Of a stretch of DNA of 64,000 bases, positions 17,807 to 26,210 are shown in pieces. The stretch comes from Kineococcus gynurae. GTDB lineage: Bacteria > Actinomycetota > Actinomycetes > Actinomycetales > Kineococcaceae. The stretch is taken from the NCBI RefSeq assembly GCF_050871315.1, contig NZ_JBJLRE010000023.1, one strand, 5' to 3'. The notes beneath the pieces were generated by a model. That model was not told where the DNA came from, ran no database searches, and saw only the letters and a program-made list of their open reading frames with translations. Within the stretch, counting starts at the first letter, position 1. The number at the start of each line of letters is the position of its first letter. Both the position numbers and the translations under genes were made by a program.

Positions 17807-18216
17807 GCGCGCTCGAGGCCGCGGGGCCGGTCCTCGACGCGCAGGGTCGGGTCCTGGACCGCATCGTGCTGCGCGGATTGAGCGCCCGCGGCCGGCACGG
17901 GGTCCTGGCCGCCGAGCGCGAGCTGGGACAGGTGTTCCGCCTCGACGTCGCGCTGCACCTCGACACGCGGGCGGCCGCGGCGGACGACGACCTCACCGCC
18001 ACCGTCAACTACGGCCCGTTGGCGGCCGGGCTGGTGGCGATCCTCGCCGGGGAGCCGGCCGACCTGCTGGAGACCGTCGGCGCGCGCTGCGCCCGGTACT
18101 GCCTCGACGCCTCGCCGCTGGTGGCGGCGGTCGACGTGGTGCTGCACAAGCCGGCCGCGCCGGTCGAGGTCCCGTTCGACGACGTGGAGCTGGTGCTCCG
18201 CCGGGTGCGGCCGTGA
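17803..18216 (+). CDS. folB: Dihydroneopterin aldolase
   Basis: A 137-residue enzyme converting dihydroneopterin to hydroxymethyl-dihydropterin and glycolaldehyde. RIVLRGLSARGRHGVLAAER near residue 20 includes the catalytic region of the family. Also visible are TVNYGPLA near 66, the LLETVGAR segment near 86 and VVLHKPAAPV near 109. Both ends overlap neighbouring folate genes by four bases. Confidence 0.95.
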   Translation: MSALEAAGPVLDAQGRVLDRIVLRGLSARGRHGVLAAERELGQVFRLDVALHLDTRAAAADDDLTATVNYGPLAAGLVAILAGEPADLLETVGARCARYCLDASPLVAAVDVVLHKPAAPVEVPFDDVELVLRRVRP

Positions 18217-18743
18217 GCGACGGACCCGCGAGCACCCCGGTCGTCCTGTCCCTGGGCGCCAACGTGGGGGCCACCGCGAGCACGCTGCGCTCGGCGGTCC
18301 GGTTGCTGCACGAGGCCCCGGGGTTCGAGGTCACCGCGGTGTCCTCGTTCCTGCGCACCCGCCCGGTCGGGGCCGTCCCGGACCAGCCCGACTTCGTCAA
18401 CGCGGTCGTCCTGGGCCGCACCACGCTGGGACCGACCGCGCTGCTCGAGGTCGCGCACACCGTCGAGACCGCGCTGGGCCTGGACCGGAGCACGAAGGTC
18501 GTCGACGGGCCGCGGGTGATCGACGTCGACGTGGTCACCCACGGCGAGTCCGTCCTGGACCTCCGCGACGGCGCCGGGTCCGGCCTGGTCCTGCCCCACC
18601 CGCGCGCCCACGAACGGGAGTTCGTCCTGGCCCCGTGGGTCGAGGTCGACCCGGACGCGGTGCTGCCCGGCCCGCACGGCGGCCGCGTCGCCGACCTGCT
18701 CGCCGCGGTCCGGACGGCGACGGCTCCGGAGGCGTCCTCGTGA
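18213..18743 (+). CDS. folK: Hydroxymethyl-dihydropterin pyrophosphokinase
   Basis: A 176-residue HPPK that transfers pyrophosphate from ATP to hydroxymethyl-dihydropterin, the step before FolP. VVLSLGANVGATASTLRSAV near residue 10 and DQPDFVNAVV near 55 are characteristic. The magnesium-binding DVDVVTHGE motif, preceded by GPRVID, is near 106. LPHPRAHEREFVLAPW near 128 is the C-terminal signature. It overlaps both folB and the DUF3180 gene. Confidence 0.96.
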   Translation: MSDGPASTPVVLSLGANVGATASTLRSAVRLLHEAPGFEVTAVSSFLRTRPVGAVPDQPDFVNAVVLGRTTLGPTALLEVAHTVETALGLDRSTKVVDGPRVIDVDVVTHGESVLDLRDGAGSGLVLPHPRAHEREFVLAPWVEVDPDAVLPGPHGGRVADLLAAVRTATAPEASS

Positions 18744-19207
18744 GGCCCACCCGTCCCGTCGTCCTGGTCGTCCTCTTCCTCGCGGTCGGGGTCCTCACCT
18801 GGACCGGGCTGCGCATCTGGGTCGACACCGGCCGCTCCGAGCCGGACCTGGTCTGGCGCACCGTCGTCACGCTGTCGCTACTGGCGATCGCCGTCCTCGG
18901 GATCGGATGGCCGGTGCGGCAGTGGGTGCGCGGGGAGAAGCAGCGCCGCATCGACGCGCTGCGCGCCGCCCGGACGGCGGCGCTGGCCAAGGCCGGTTCG
19001 CACGCGGGAGCCGCCCTGGCCGGGTTCTTCACCGGGTACGTGGTCCAGTTCCTCCCGACGTTCGCGATCGCCGCGCGTCGCGACCAGCTGTGGATCGCGC
19101 TGGTCGACCTGCTCGTCTCGGTGCTGCTGCTCATCGCCGGTCTGGTCGTCGAGCGGTGGTGCCGCGTCCCCGAGGACGAGGACACGCCTCCGACCACCCT
19201 GGCCTGA
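18740..19207 (+). CDS. DUF3180 membrane protein
   Basis: A 155-residue protein with about four hydrophobic segments (about 6-24, 40-58, 89-108 and 120-140) and a basic cytoplasmic loop (GEKQRRIDALRAART). It matches the DUF3180 family, which sits directly after folK across actinobacteria and has no assigned function. GTG 18740 overlaps the folK stop by four bases, so it is the last gene of the ftsH-fol operon. Confidence 0.8.
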   Translation: MRPTRPVVLVVLFLAVGVLTWTGLRIWVDTGRSEPDLVWRTVVTLSLLAIAVLGIGWPVRQWVRGEKQRRIDALRAARTAALAKAGSHAGAALAGFFTGYVVQFLPTFAIAARRDQLWIALVDLLVSVLLLIAGLVVERWCRVPEDEDTPPTTLA

Positions 19208-19209
19208 GG

Positions 19210-19773
19210 TCACCGCGCCGTGGGCCGGTAGCGGGCGGCGATCACGCCCGACCGGAACTCCTGTCGTTCCACCAGCGTGAGGTCGATCTGCTCGCGCAGG
19301 CCGGCGAGCAGCGTGGGCCCTCGTCCGGCCAGGACCGGGTGGACGAGGAACTCGAACTCGTCGATCAACCCGAGATCGGCCAGGGCCCGGGGGAGCGTCA
19401 CGCCGCCCACCCACAACCCCTGTCCCGGCTCCTCCTTCAGGGCACGGACCGCCGTTTCCAGGTCGCCGTGCAGCAGCTCGGCGTTCCAGTCGACCCGGTC
19501 CAGCGTGCTCGACACGACGTGCTTGCGGGCCCCGTCGATGGCCTCGGCGAAGGGCCGGTCGTCCGCGCCCATCCAGTCGGGCCAGTCTCCCGCCGGCGGC
19601 TTCCGCCAGGCGCTCTCCATCATCTGGTACGTCACCCGCCCGAGCAGGAGGGCATCGGCCCGCGACATCTGCGCGGTCCAGTACGCCATGGACTCCGCGT
19701 CCGGACCGAGCCCCGCCTCGTGGTGGCAGCACCCGTCGAGCGTGGTGTTGATCGAGTACCGCAGCGGTCGCAT
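19210..19773 (-). CDS. Dihydrofolate reductase family protein (RibD C-terminal-like)
   Basis: A 187-residue protein of the RibD_C/DHFR-like superfamily. It begins MRPLRYSINTTLDGC as these proteins do. It contains DALLLGRVTYQMM near 41, an NADPH-site VGGVTLPRALADLGLIDEF near 121 and a C-terminal VERQEFRSGVIAARY. The family reduces pterin-like or other small substrates, and the real substrate is usually unknown. Its position beside the folate operon is suggestive, but it is on the opposite strand and is not a classical FolA. It is 16 bases downstream of the epimerase gene on the same strand. Confidence 0.82.
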   Translation of the reverse strand: MRPLRYSINTTLDGCCHHEAGLGPDAESMAYWTAQMSRADALLLGRVTYQMMESAWRKPPAGDWPDWMGADDRPFAEAIDGARKHVVSSTLDRVDWNAELLHGDLETAVRALKEEPGQGLWVGGVTLPRALADLGLIDEFEFLVHPVLAGRGPTLLAGLREQIDLTLVERQEFRSGVIAARYRPTAR

Positions 19774-19789
19774 CGCGTCCGTCCTCAGG

Positions 19790-20701
19790 TCAGGCTTTCG
19801 TTCGAGGGTCCTCGAGCACGTCGCGCCAGGAGTGCTCCGGTGAGTATCCGAGCAGGTTCCGGGCCTTGTCGATGCTGTAGAAGGTCTCGTCCCGGCCCAT
19901 CTCCTTGCGGACCTCGACGCCGTCGTAGAACGTCTCGATGATCTCGCCCGTGGTCGCGGCCACCGACAGGTCGGCGTTGGCGACGTTGAACATCTCGAAC
20001 CCGAGCCCGTCGGTCTCCAGCGCGCGCAGCGTCATCTGGCCCAGGTCGCGGGTGTCGATGTAGGCGAAGATGTTGCGCCGCCGCAGCGCCGGGTCGTCCA
20101 GGAACGCGGGGAACTTCTCGGCGTACTCGTGCGGTTCGATCACGTTGTTGATCCGGAACCCGTAGACGTCGGCGCCGGTGCGCGCGTGGAACGAGCGGGA
20201 GATCACCTCGCCCGCCACCTTGGACATGGCGTAGGAGTCCTCGGGCACGACCGGGTGCTCCTCGTCCACCGGGAGGTACAGCGGCTTGCGCTCGCCGTGG
20301 GCGAAGCAGATCCCGTACGTCGTCTCCGACGACGCGAAGATCACCTTGCGGACGCCGAGGCGGGTCGCGGCCTCCAGCACGTTGTAGTGGGCGGTGATGT
20401 TCGTCGCGAACGTCGTCGCGTCGGGGGCGATGAGGACGGCGGGGATGGCCGCGAAGTGGACGACGGCGTCGTAGGCCGACCCACCCTCGTGGCCCGGCGC
20501 GTCGAGGTCGTCGAACGTCGGCATGCCCGCCATGGCCGAGTAGACCTGACCAGCGTCGGTGAGGTCGACGCGGAGGTCGGTGACGTCGTCGTGCCCGAGC
20601 GGGGTGAGGTCGGCGTTGGTGACCTGGTGTCCCTGCGAGGCGAGGAAGGGCGCGACGTGGTGACCGGCCTTGCCGCTGCCGCCGGTGAAGAAGATGCGCA
20701 T
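19790..20701 (-). CDS. NAD(P)-dependent epimerase/dehydratase (extended SDR)
   Basis: A 303-residue short-chain dehydrogenase-type protein. The dinucleotide-binding GGSGKAGHH is at about residues 7-15, the conserved HFAAIPAV near 74 and the catalytic YAMSK near 147. It resembles sugar epimerases and uronate dehydrogenases that act on nucleotide sugars or free sugar acids; the substrate cannot be told. I chose ATG 20701 (MRIFFTGGSG), which puts the Rossmann strand at the very N-terminus; an ATG 21 bases upstream would add seven residues. Confidence 0.85.
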   Translation of the reverse strand: MRIFFTGGSGKAGHHVAPFLASQGHQVTNADLTPLGHDDVTDLRVDLTDAGQVYSAMAGMPTFDDLDAPGHEGGSAYDAVVHFAAIPAVLIAPDATTFATNITAHYNVLEAATRLGVRKVIFASSETTYGICFAHGERKPLYLPVDEEHPVVPEDSYAMSKVAGEVISRSFHARTGADVYGFRINNVIEPHEYAEKFPAFLDDPALRRRNIFAYIDTRDLGQMTLRALETDGLGFEMFNVANADLSVAATTGEIIETFYDGVEVRKEMGRDETFYSIDKARNLLGYSPEHSWRDVLEDPRTKA

Positions 20702-20785
20702 GCTGTCCAGCCAACCACCCATTCCCCGTCCCGCCAGGGCGGGCGACCGGTGCAACCTCAGGGGCCTCGTGATCGTCCTACCGTC

Positions 20786-21554
20786 ATGACGGACCACGGA
20801 ACGTTCCGATCGCTGCGCCCCGCGGTGCTGCTGGGTGTTCTTCCGCTGCTGGCCTCGTGCGGGCCCGGGGATCCCCCGGCCGATTCACCGGCCGCGGTGG
20901 CTCCCGCGCCGGCCCCGGCCGCGTCGGCGACCACCACCACCTCGCCCACCACCACCTCGTCCAGCCCGCCCGCGGGGGCGCCGGTGGGAGCCGTCACCGT
21001 GACCTACCAGGACGGCACCACGGTCATCTGGCGCGGACCGGCCCGGGGAGACCGGTGGACCACCTCGGCGGACGGCGCGGAGGAGCTTCCTGCCCCGTCG
21101 GTCGAGGCGTGGGACCGCGAGGTGCGCGACCGGGTCTCCGGGGGCGGGTGGGCGGAGGAGGTCGGGGCCCGCTTCGGTGCTGACGGGCGCCTCTCCTACG
21201 CCCGGTCCGGCGGCGTCTTCACCTCCGCCGTCTGGGCACCGGGCCCGGACCTGGCCTCCCTCGACCTGGACCCGTGCTCGGGATGGCCGGCGTCAGCGGT
21301 GACCGAGCGCCGGTGCCGGCGACACCTGTCGGGTGCTCGACGTCGAGGGTCACCCCGTCGTGGTGGCCGAGTACCCGGGTTCCATGGCCGCCGCCGACGG
21401 GATCCCGGGCACGACCGTGTTCTCCGTCCGCCCCGACGGGGTCGCCGTGGCCCTGACCCAGTTCCGCAACGAGGCGGACCGCGCCGTGCTCACGGTCGAC
21501 GAGCTCGCCCGAGCCGCCCTCACCCTGAGAGGGCCTGAAGAGCGCTCGGCCTGA
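20786..21554 (+). pseudogene. Putative lipoprotein gene with frameshift
   Basis: The start encodes a lipoprotein signal (VLLGVLPLLASCGPG, lipobox LASC) and a Pro/Thr/Ser-rich linker. A domain beginning VGAVTVTYQDGTTVIWRGPA follows. This frame reads sensibly to about 21298 (LDLDPCSGWPASAV) and then turns into Arg-rich shadow sequence. From about 21303 a second frame carries on with normal-looking protein (DTCRVLDVEGHPVVVAEYPG) to a stop at 21554. The two halves together make one plausible domain with paired cysteines. A one-base insertion (or two-base loss) near 21300 therefore breaks the gene, or the assembly is wrong there. Function unknown. Confidence 0.65.
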
Positions 21555-22912
21555 TCGGCGCCGCCTCCGGGCAGGCTTCGCCCTCGACCGTCCATGACCG
21601 GAACGCTGGACGACGGGTCGGGCGGGAGTTCGGGGTACCCCAGGGGTGGTGGGTCGGTGGTGGCGTAACACTGTCCCGTCGGCGTCGACCAGGTGGTGAC
21701 GGCGTTCTCGTGGTCGCGGGTGACGGTGAACCCGGGGAGTTCCTTGGTCTGGTTGTGCCGGACGCAGAGCCCTTGTCCGTTGCGTTCCGTGGTCGGCCCG
21801 CCGCGGGCGTGCGGGACGACGTGGTCGAGGTGGCGGATCGGCGCCCCGCAGAACGGGGCCGCGCAGCGCTGGTCGCGCAGGGTGATGAAGTCGGCGAGGC
21901 CGGCTGGGAAGAGCCGCGCCTGGGACTCCATCGCGACCAGGCGGGTGCGGTCGGTGGTGAGCCACAACCGCCGCACCCAGGCCTGGTCCTCGACCACCGC
22001 GCCGGAGAACAGCTCTAGGGCGAGCTCGGCGGGCACGGAACCCAGACCGGGGACGACGGCCGGAGCGTCGCCCCCCAGCAAGGTCTGGTCGGTCATGACG
22101 AGGTTCATGGTGACGGGGGCGGGTTCGGTGACCGGGTTCGAACCGGTGAGGCGTTCGACGAAGAGATCGGCACCGATCTGGGCGTGCGTTCGTTCGTCCC
22201 CCTCGGCGCGGTCCCCGGACCCGAGGACAGCGGTCGCGGCTCGGTCGATGGCGGCCTTGGCGCGGACGCCGTCCTTCATGGGGACCAGAGCCGTCAGGTA
22301 GGTCATCGCGTCGGGAGCAGGTCGCAACGTGACGCGGCGTTCGGTCTCGGCGCGTCGGGCGCGGGCGACGGCAGCGGCGGGGTCGAGCTGCTGGGCAAGG
22401 GCGCGGGCCGCCCCGGCGATACGGTGGCCGGCCTGCCCGGGCCGGGTGAGCTCCTTGGTCAACGCCTCATCGACCCGCCCCCGGTCCTCGACGGACAGGC
22501 AGGCGGTCGCGGCGACCAGTTGGTGCGCGGTCCATTCCTCGATCCGTCCCTCCCGCAGCGCCTGGTGGGTACGGGGCATCTCGTGGACGAGAGCGGTCGA
22601 GGCACCCACGTGCCGGGAACCCAGGGTTTCGGAGACCCCGCGAGCGAGGGCGACCATCGGAGCTACCGTGCGACCCCGACGGGCGGCGGGAACTCCCCGC
22701 GCGGCGTCGGCGGCACGGACGGAGGCGGTGAGGGCAGCGGTGGCTTCGGCCTGCACGGCGCAGGCGAGCCGCTTGAGTTTCTCCAACCCGGCGATGACGT
22801 CGACGAGGCGGCCGTCGGTGAGTGCGCTCGTCTCCACCCCGGTGGCCGTCCCGCCCCTCCCGGGACGGGTGAGAAGGGCGAGCGCGCTGTCGAGTTCGTC
22901 GATCTCGAGCAC
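21350..22912 (-). CDS. DUF222/HNH endonuclease-domain protein (13E12-like)
   Basis: A 520-residue protein of the DUF222 plus HNH family, common in several copies in actinobacterial genomes (the REP13E12 family of mycobacteria). The N-terminal DUF222 part covers about 20-330. The HNH nuclease motif is intact: RCAAPFCGAPIRHLDHVVPH near 350 and then NGQGLCVRHNQTKE near 377. The C-terminal 70 or so residues, after PDPSSSVPVMDG, are low-complexity and lie antisense to the 3' half of the lipoprotein gene. They may be an extension from loss of an earlier stop. GTG at 22912 is the only reasonable start. The biological role of this family is not established. Confidence 0.8.
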   Translation of the reverse strand: MLEIDELDSALALLTRPGRGGTATGVETSALTDGRLVDVIAGLEKLKRLACAVQAEATAALTASVRAADAARGVPAARRGRTVAPMVALARGVSETLGSRHVGASTALVHEMPRTHQALREGRIEEWTAHQLVAATACLSVEDRGRVDEALTKELTRPGQAGHRIAGAARALAQQLDPAAAVARARRAETERRVTLRPAPDAMTYLTALVPMKDGVRAKAAIDRAATAVLGSGDRAEGDERTHAQIGADLFVERLTGSNPVTEPAPVTMNLVMTDQTLLGGDAPAVVPGLGSVPAELALELFSGAVVEDQAWVRRLWLTTDRTRLVAMESQARLFPAGLADFITLRDQRCAAPFCGAPIRHLDHVVPHARGGPTTERNGQGLCVRHNQTKELPGFTVTRDHENAVTTWSTPTGQCYATTDPPPLGYPELPPDPSSSVPVMDGRGRSLPGGGADQAERSSGPLRVRAARASSSTVSTARSASLRNWVRATATPSGRTENTVVPGIPSAAAMEPGYSATTTG

Positions 22913-22940
22913 TGCTCCACCCCCTCGTCCGTCTGTTCGA

Positions 22941-22953
22941 TTCTAGACTAGAA
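22941..22953. promoter_or_regulatory. Perfect palindrome upstream of the HNH gene
   Basis: TTCTAG-A-CTAGAA is a perfect 6-1-6 inverted repeat, 29 bases before the HNH gene start. It sits in a visibly A/T-richer stretch and could be an operator overlapping the promoter. No cognate regulator is adjacent. Confidence 0.35.
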
Positions 22954-23115
22954 CGATCTTCGCGTCCAGAGTTTCGTCACCACCACGGGTTCCCAAGACC
23001 GAGCAGCAAGCGTTGTGCAGCAATACTTCTGGACTCTCGCACCCCGGTCGACCCGACGTCCCAGAACTGTGGAGAACCAGCATTGAACGTTCGACCTGTG
23101 GACGGGGCGCACCGC

Positions 23116-24204
23116 CTACGCCCAGGCGTACCACCCGATCACCGGCGAGTGCGTGCTCCGCCCCGCCCAACCCTCCGCGTCGCGCAACGGTTCCAAGCCG
23201 GCGACGAGCAGCACGTCCACCCGCGCGAAACCGGGGTTCTGGCCGCGGGTCAGCTGCGGGCGGTTCCCGACCGCACGGTGCGTGTCCACGAGGCCACCGT
23301 CCCCGGCGCCGGTGTCCAGCACCCCGCCGGTCAGGATGCGCAGGGGCTGGTTCAGGTCCGAGGAGTTCAGGTCGCCGCCGATGACGACGGGCCGCCCGCG
23401 GGCGTCGGCGGCCCGGGAGAGTTCGGCCAGCCGGCGGGCCTCCTCGACCCGGACGCGGGCGGCGTCCCCGGTGCGGCCGGCCGGGTTGCGCTCGACGGCG
23501 TCACCGGCGCAACCGAGGCAGGGGGAGGCGAGGTGGATCGAGACGACGTCCACCTCGCGGCCGTCAACGTCGAGGGTGACCAGTCCGGCACCGCGCGAAC
23601 CCTCGGGCAGTCCCGTCACGGGTTCCGACGACAGGACCGGGTAGCGGGAGAGGACGGCCCAGCCGTCGACCTCGTTCTCGTCCGGGGAGTACACGCGGTA
23701 GGGGTACTCCCCGCCGAGGCGTTCGTCGACGACCGGGCGGGTCCAGACCGTCACCTCCTGCAGCAGCCAGACGTCGGGTCGCTCGGGTCCGGCGGAGATG
23801 TCGGCCAGGGCCCGCAGCCCGGCTCCGCCGGAGGTGTTGAAGGCGCCGACCACGAGGTCGGCGGGGGCGTCGGACCCGCGGCCCGGCACGACGTAGGGGC
23901 CGAGCAGCCACCCGGCGGCGAGCACCGGCAGCAGCAGGGTCGTCGCCGGGACGAGCCCGCGACGGCGACGGCGACGGCCGCGGGTCCGGTGGCGGACCCG
24001 GTCCGGGGCTCCGGATTCGGGCCGCCCGAGGAACGTCGCCGCGAGCAGCAGCGCCGCACCGGGGGCGGGCAGCAGCCACCAGAACGCGAGCAACCCTGCG
24101 GTGTAGCTGATCGCGCTGCGGTCCCCGAGAACGGCGACCAGCAGGACGGCGAGCGTGGCGAGGAGTCCGTAGGCCCCGCAGAGGACCCGGATCGCCGCAC
24201 GCAC
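23116..24204 (-). CDS. Membrane-anchored EEP-family hydrolase
   Basis: A 362-residue protein with about three N-terminal transmembrane helices (about 8-27, 33-60 and 87-106) followed by an extracytoplasmic endonuclease/exonuclease/phosphatase domain. Catalytic landmarks are GAFNTSGG near 121, the metal-binding glutamate in VWLLQEVTVW near 149, VSIHLASPC near 225, GGDLNSSDLN near 280 and the final THSPVIGWY with the catalytic histidine. Family members cleave nucleic acids, phospholipids or phosphate esters; the membrane-anchored actinobacterial type has no assigned substrate. It stands alone between the HNH gene and the betaine transporter. Confidence 0.82.
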   Translation of the reverse strand: MRAAIRVLCGAYGLLATLAVLLVAVLGDRSAISYTAGLLAFWWLLPAPGAALLLAATFLGRPESGAPDRVRHRTRGRRRRRRGLVPATTLLLPVLAAGWLLGPYVVPGRGSDAPADLVVGAFNTSGGAGLRALADISAGPERPDVWLLQEVTVWTRPVVDERLGGEYPYRVYSPDENEVDGWAVLSRYPVLSSEPVTGLPEGSRGAGLVTLDVDGREVDVVSIHLASPCLGCAGDAVERNPAGRTGDAARVRVEEARRLAELSRAADARGRPVVIGGDLNSSDLNQPLRILTGGVLDTGAGDGGLVDTHRAVGNRPQLTRGQNPGFARVDVLLVAGLEPLRDAEGWAGRSTHSPVIGWYAWA

Positions 24205-24281
24205 CCGGCCATCGTGCCCGACGGCCCGACCGCCGTCCGACCGTCCGGTGGACGGGACGGGGGACCCGCCTCAGTGCCCTC

Positions 24282-25397
24282 TCAGCGGCGCAGGGCGGTG
24301 TGCACGACGTCGGGGGTGAGCACGCCGAGGTAGCGGTCGCCGTCGAGCACGGGCAGGAACCGCTGCTCCTGCGCGAGCAGCGTCGAGAACCCGGTGCGCA
24401 ACGTCTCGCTGCTCTGCACCGAGTTCTCGAAGGGTTGCAGGTGGTCGCCGACCCGGCCGTCCTGACCCCCGTTCCGGCTGGCCTGGGTCAGCACGCCGCG
24501 CGGCACCCAGCCCAGCGGCGTCCCGGACGTGGCGTCGAGCACCACTCCCCAGGACCGCGAGTCGAGTTCCAGAGCCGTTGCTGCGTAGGCGATCCCGTCC
24601 CCTGGGGTGAGGGTGGTCGGTTTCTCCAGGTCGTCGACCCGGATGGGGGTCACCGACAACCGCCGCAGTCCGCGGTCGGAACCGATGAAGCGGACGACGA
24701 AGTCGGAGGCCGGGTCGGCCAGCAGCTCGTCGGGCGCGGCGAACTGCTCGAGGACCCCGCCGGTCGAGAACACCGCGATCCGGTCGCCGAGCCGCACCGC
24801 CTCGTCGAGGTCGTGGGTGACGAACAGCACGGTCTTCTGCAGCTCGTTCTGGATCCGCCGGAACTCGGTCTGCAGGCGCTCCCGGACCAGCGGGTCGACG
24901 GCCCCGAACGGTTCGTCCATGAGCAGCACCGGCGGATCGGCGGCGAGCGCCCGGGCCACGCCGACCCGCTGCTGCTGCCCGCCGGAGAGTTCACCGGGGT
25001 AGCGCGAGCCGAACTGCCCCGGCGGCAGGCCGACGAGGTCGAGCAGCTCGTCGGCCCGGCGGCGCGCGTTCTTCGCCTCCCAGCCCAGGAGCCGGGGGAC
25101 GGTCGAGACGTTCGTGCGCACGTCCTGGTGGGGCAGCAGACCCCCGGCCTGGATCACGTAGCCGATGCCCCGGCGCAGCTGCACGACGTCGGCGTGGGTC
25201 ACGTCGCGCCCGTCGAGCCACACGCTGCCGCTGGTGGGTTCGATGAGCCGGTTCACCATCCGCAGGATGGTGGACTTGCCGCACCCGGAGGGACCGACGA
25301 GGGCGATGAGTTCGCCGCGGTGGACCTCCATCGTCAGGTCGCGGACGGCCTCGGTGCCGTCGGGGTACCGCTTGCCGACGCCGTCGAGGCGGATCAC
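24282..25397 (-). CDS. Betaine/choline ABC importer ATPase with CBS pair
   Basis: A 371-residue ATPase of the OpuA/OpuC/ProV class that powers uptake of compatible solutes such as glycine betaine or choline. Walker A GPSGCGKST is near residue 36, the Q-loop VIQAGGLLPHQ near 85, the signature LSGGQQQR near 136 and Walker B VLLMDEPFGAVDP near 156. The C-terminal 130 residues form a CBS-domain pair, which in OpuA senses ionic strength. GTG 25397 gives the usual family N-terminus (VIRLDGVGKRYPDG). GTG 25499 is possible, but the extra 34 codons have unusually many T-ending codons and look non-coding. Transcribed divergently from the permease genes. Confidence 0.88.
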   Translation of the reverse strand: MIRLDGVGKRYPDGTEAVRDLTMEVHRGELIALVGPSGCGKSTILRMVNRLIEPTSGSVWLDGRDVTHADVVQLRRGIGYVIQAGGLLPHQDVRTNVSTVPRLLGWEAKNARRRADELLDLVGLPPGQFGSRYPGELSGGQQQRVGVARALAADPPVLLMDEPFGAVDPLVRERLQTEFRRIQNELQKTVLFVTHDLDEAVRLGDRIAVFSTGGVLEQFAAPDELLADPASDFVVRFIGSDRGLRRLSVTPIRVDDLEKPTTLTPGDGIAYAATALELDSRSWGVVLDATSGTPLGWVPRGVLTQASRNGGQDGRVGDHLQPFENSVQSSETLRTGFSTLLAQEQRFLPVLDGDRYLGVLTPDVVHTALRR

Positions 25398-25499
25398 GAT
25401 GTCACGCTCGACGCCGGCCTCGACGGTAGCGTCCGGATCGGTGGCGCGGCTCCGCGTCCCGAGGAGATCGGCGGAGGGACCGGACTCATCACTGCTCAC

Positions 25500-26210
25500 C
25501 TGGGAAGCCTCGCCCACAGCGGCCTGAGCGGCAACTGTCTCGCGCGCAACGACTGGATCTGCTCCGACTACGTGACGTCGCGCTCCGACGAGCTGCTGAC
25601 CGCAACGACCCAGCACCTGGAGATCACCGTCATCAGCGTGCTGGTGGGGCTGGTCGTCGCGTTCCCGCTGGCCCTGCTCGTGCGCCGGACGCGCGTCCTG
25701 AAGGGGGCGCTGCTCGGGGCCACGACGGTCCTCTACGCGATCCCCTCGCTGGCCCTCATCCCGGCGATGGTGCCCTTCACGGGGCTGAGCCTCGCGACCG
25801 TCGTCGTGCCGTTGATCCTGTACTCGTTGGTGGTCCTGCTGCGCAACATCCTGGCGGGCCTCGACGCCGTGCCCGCCGCGGTCCTCGACGCGGCCCGAGG
25901 CATGGGCTACGGGCCGGGGCGGTTGCTCTGGTCGGTGGAGCTGCCGCTGGCCCTCCCGGCGATCGTGGCCGGGGTCCGCATCGCGACGGTGTCGACGGTG
26001 GCGATGGCGACCATCGGGTCCCTCGTCGGGTTCGGGGGCCTGGGGAACCTGCTGCTGCAGGGGCAGCGCTCGTTCTTCAACGCCCAGGTCCTCACCGCCG
26101 CGGTGGCCGTCGTCGTCCTGGCCCTCGTGCTCGACCTGCTGCTGCTCGCGGTGCAACGGGCGCTGAGCCCGCGCCGCCGGGCCCGGACCGCGGTGGAGGT
26201 GGACGCCTGA
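25500..26210 (+). CDS. Betaine/choline ABC importer permease (first)
   Basis: An integral membrane permease of the OpuCB/ProW type with about five to six helices. The EAA loop that contacts the ATPase is LDAARGMGYGPGRLLWSVELP near residue 130. The start is uncertain. Codon use is already typical from about 25500 and the segment CLARNDWICSDYV looks like family sequence. But the first conventional start codon in frame is GTG 25572, which would give 212 residues; CTG 25500 gives 236. The last codon overlaps the ATG of the second permease, so the two are coupled. Confidence 0.83.
   Translation: MGSLAHSGLSGNCLARNDWICSDYVTSRSDELLTATTQHLEITVISVLVGLVVAFPLALLVRRTRVLKGALLGATTVLYAIPSLALIPAMVPFTGLSLATVVVPLILYSLVVLLRNILAGLDAVPAAVLDAARGMGYGPGRLLWSVELPLALPAIVAGVRIATVSTVAMATIGSLVGFGGLGNLLLQGQRSFFNAQVLTAAVAVVVLALVLDLLLLAVQRALSPRRRARTAVEVDA

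Noticed and set aside
19210..19773. Reading the DHFR-like protein as the missing classical FolA of the folate operon
   Set aside because: It belongs to the RibD C-terminal-like branch, is on the opposite strand and lacks the classical FolA layout.
22943..23170. A 75-codon reverse frame between the HNH and EEP-family genes
   Set aside because: It overlaps the start of the HNH promoter region and the 3' end of the neighbouring gene, with no coding bias or recognisable motif.
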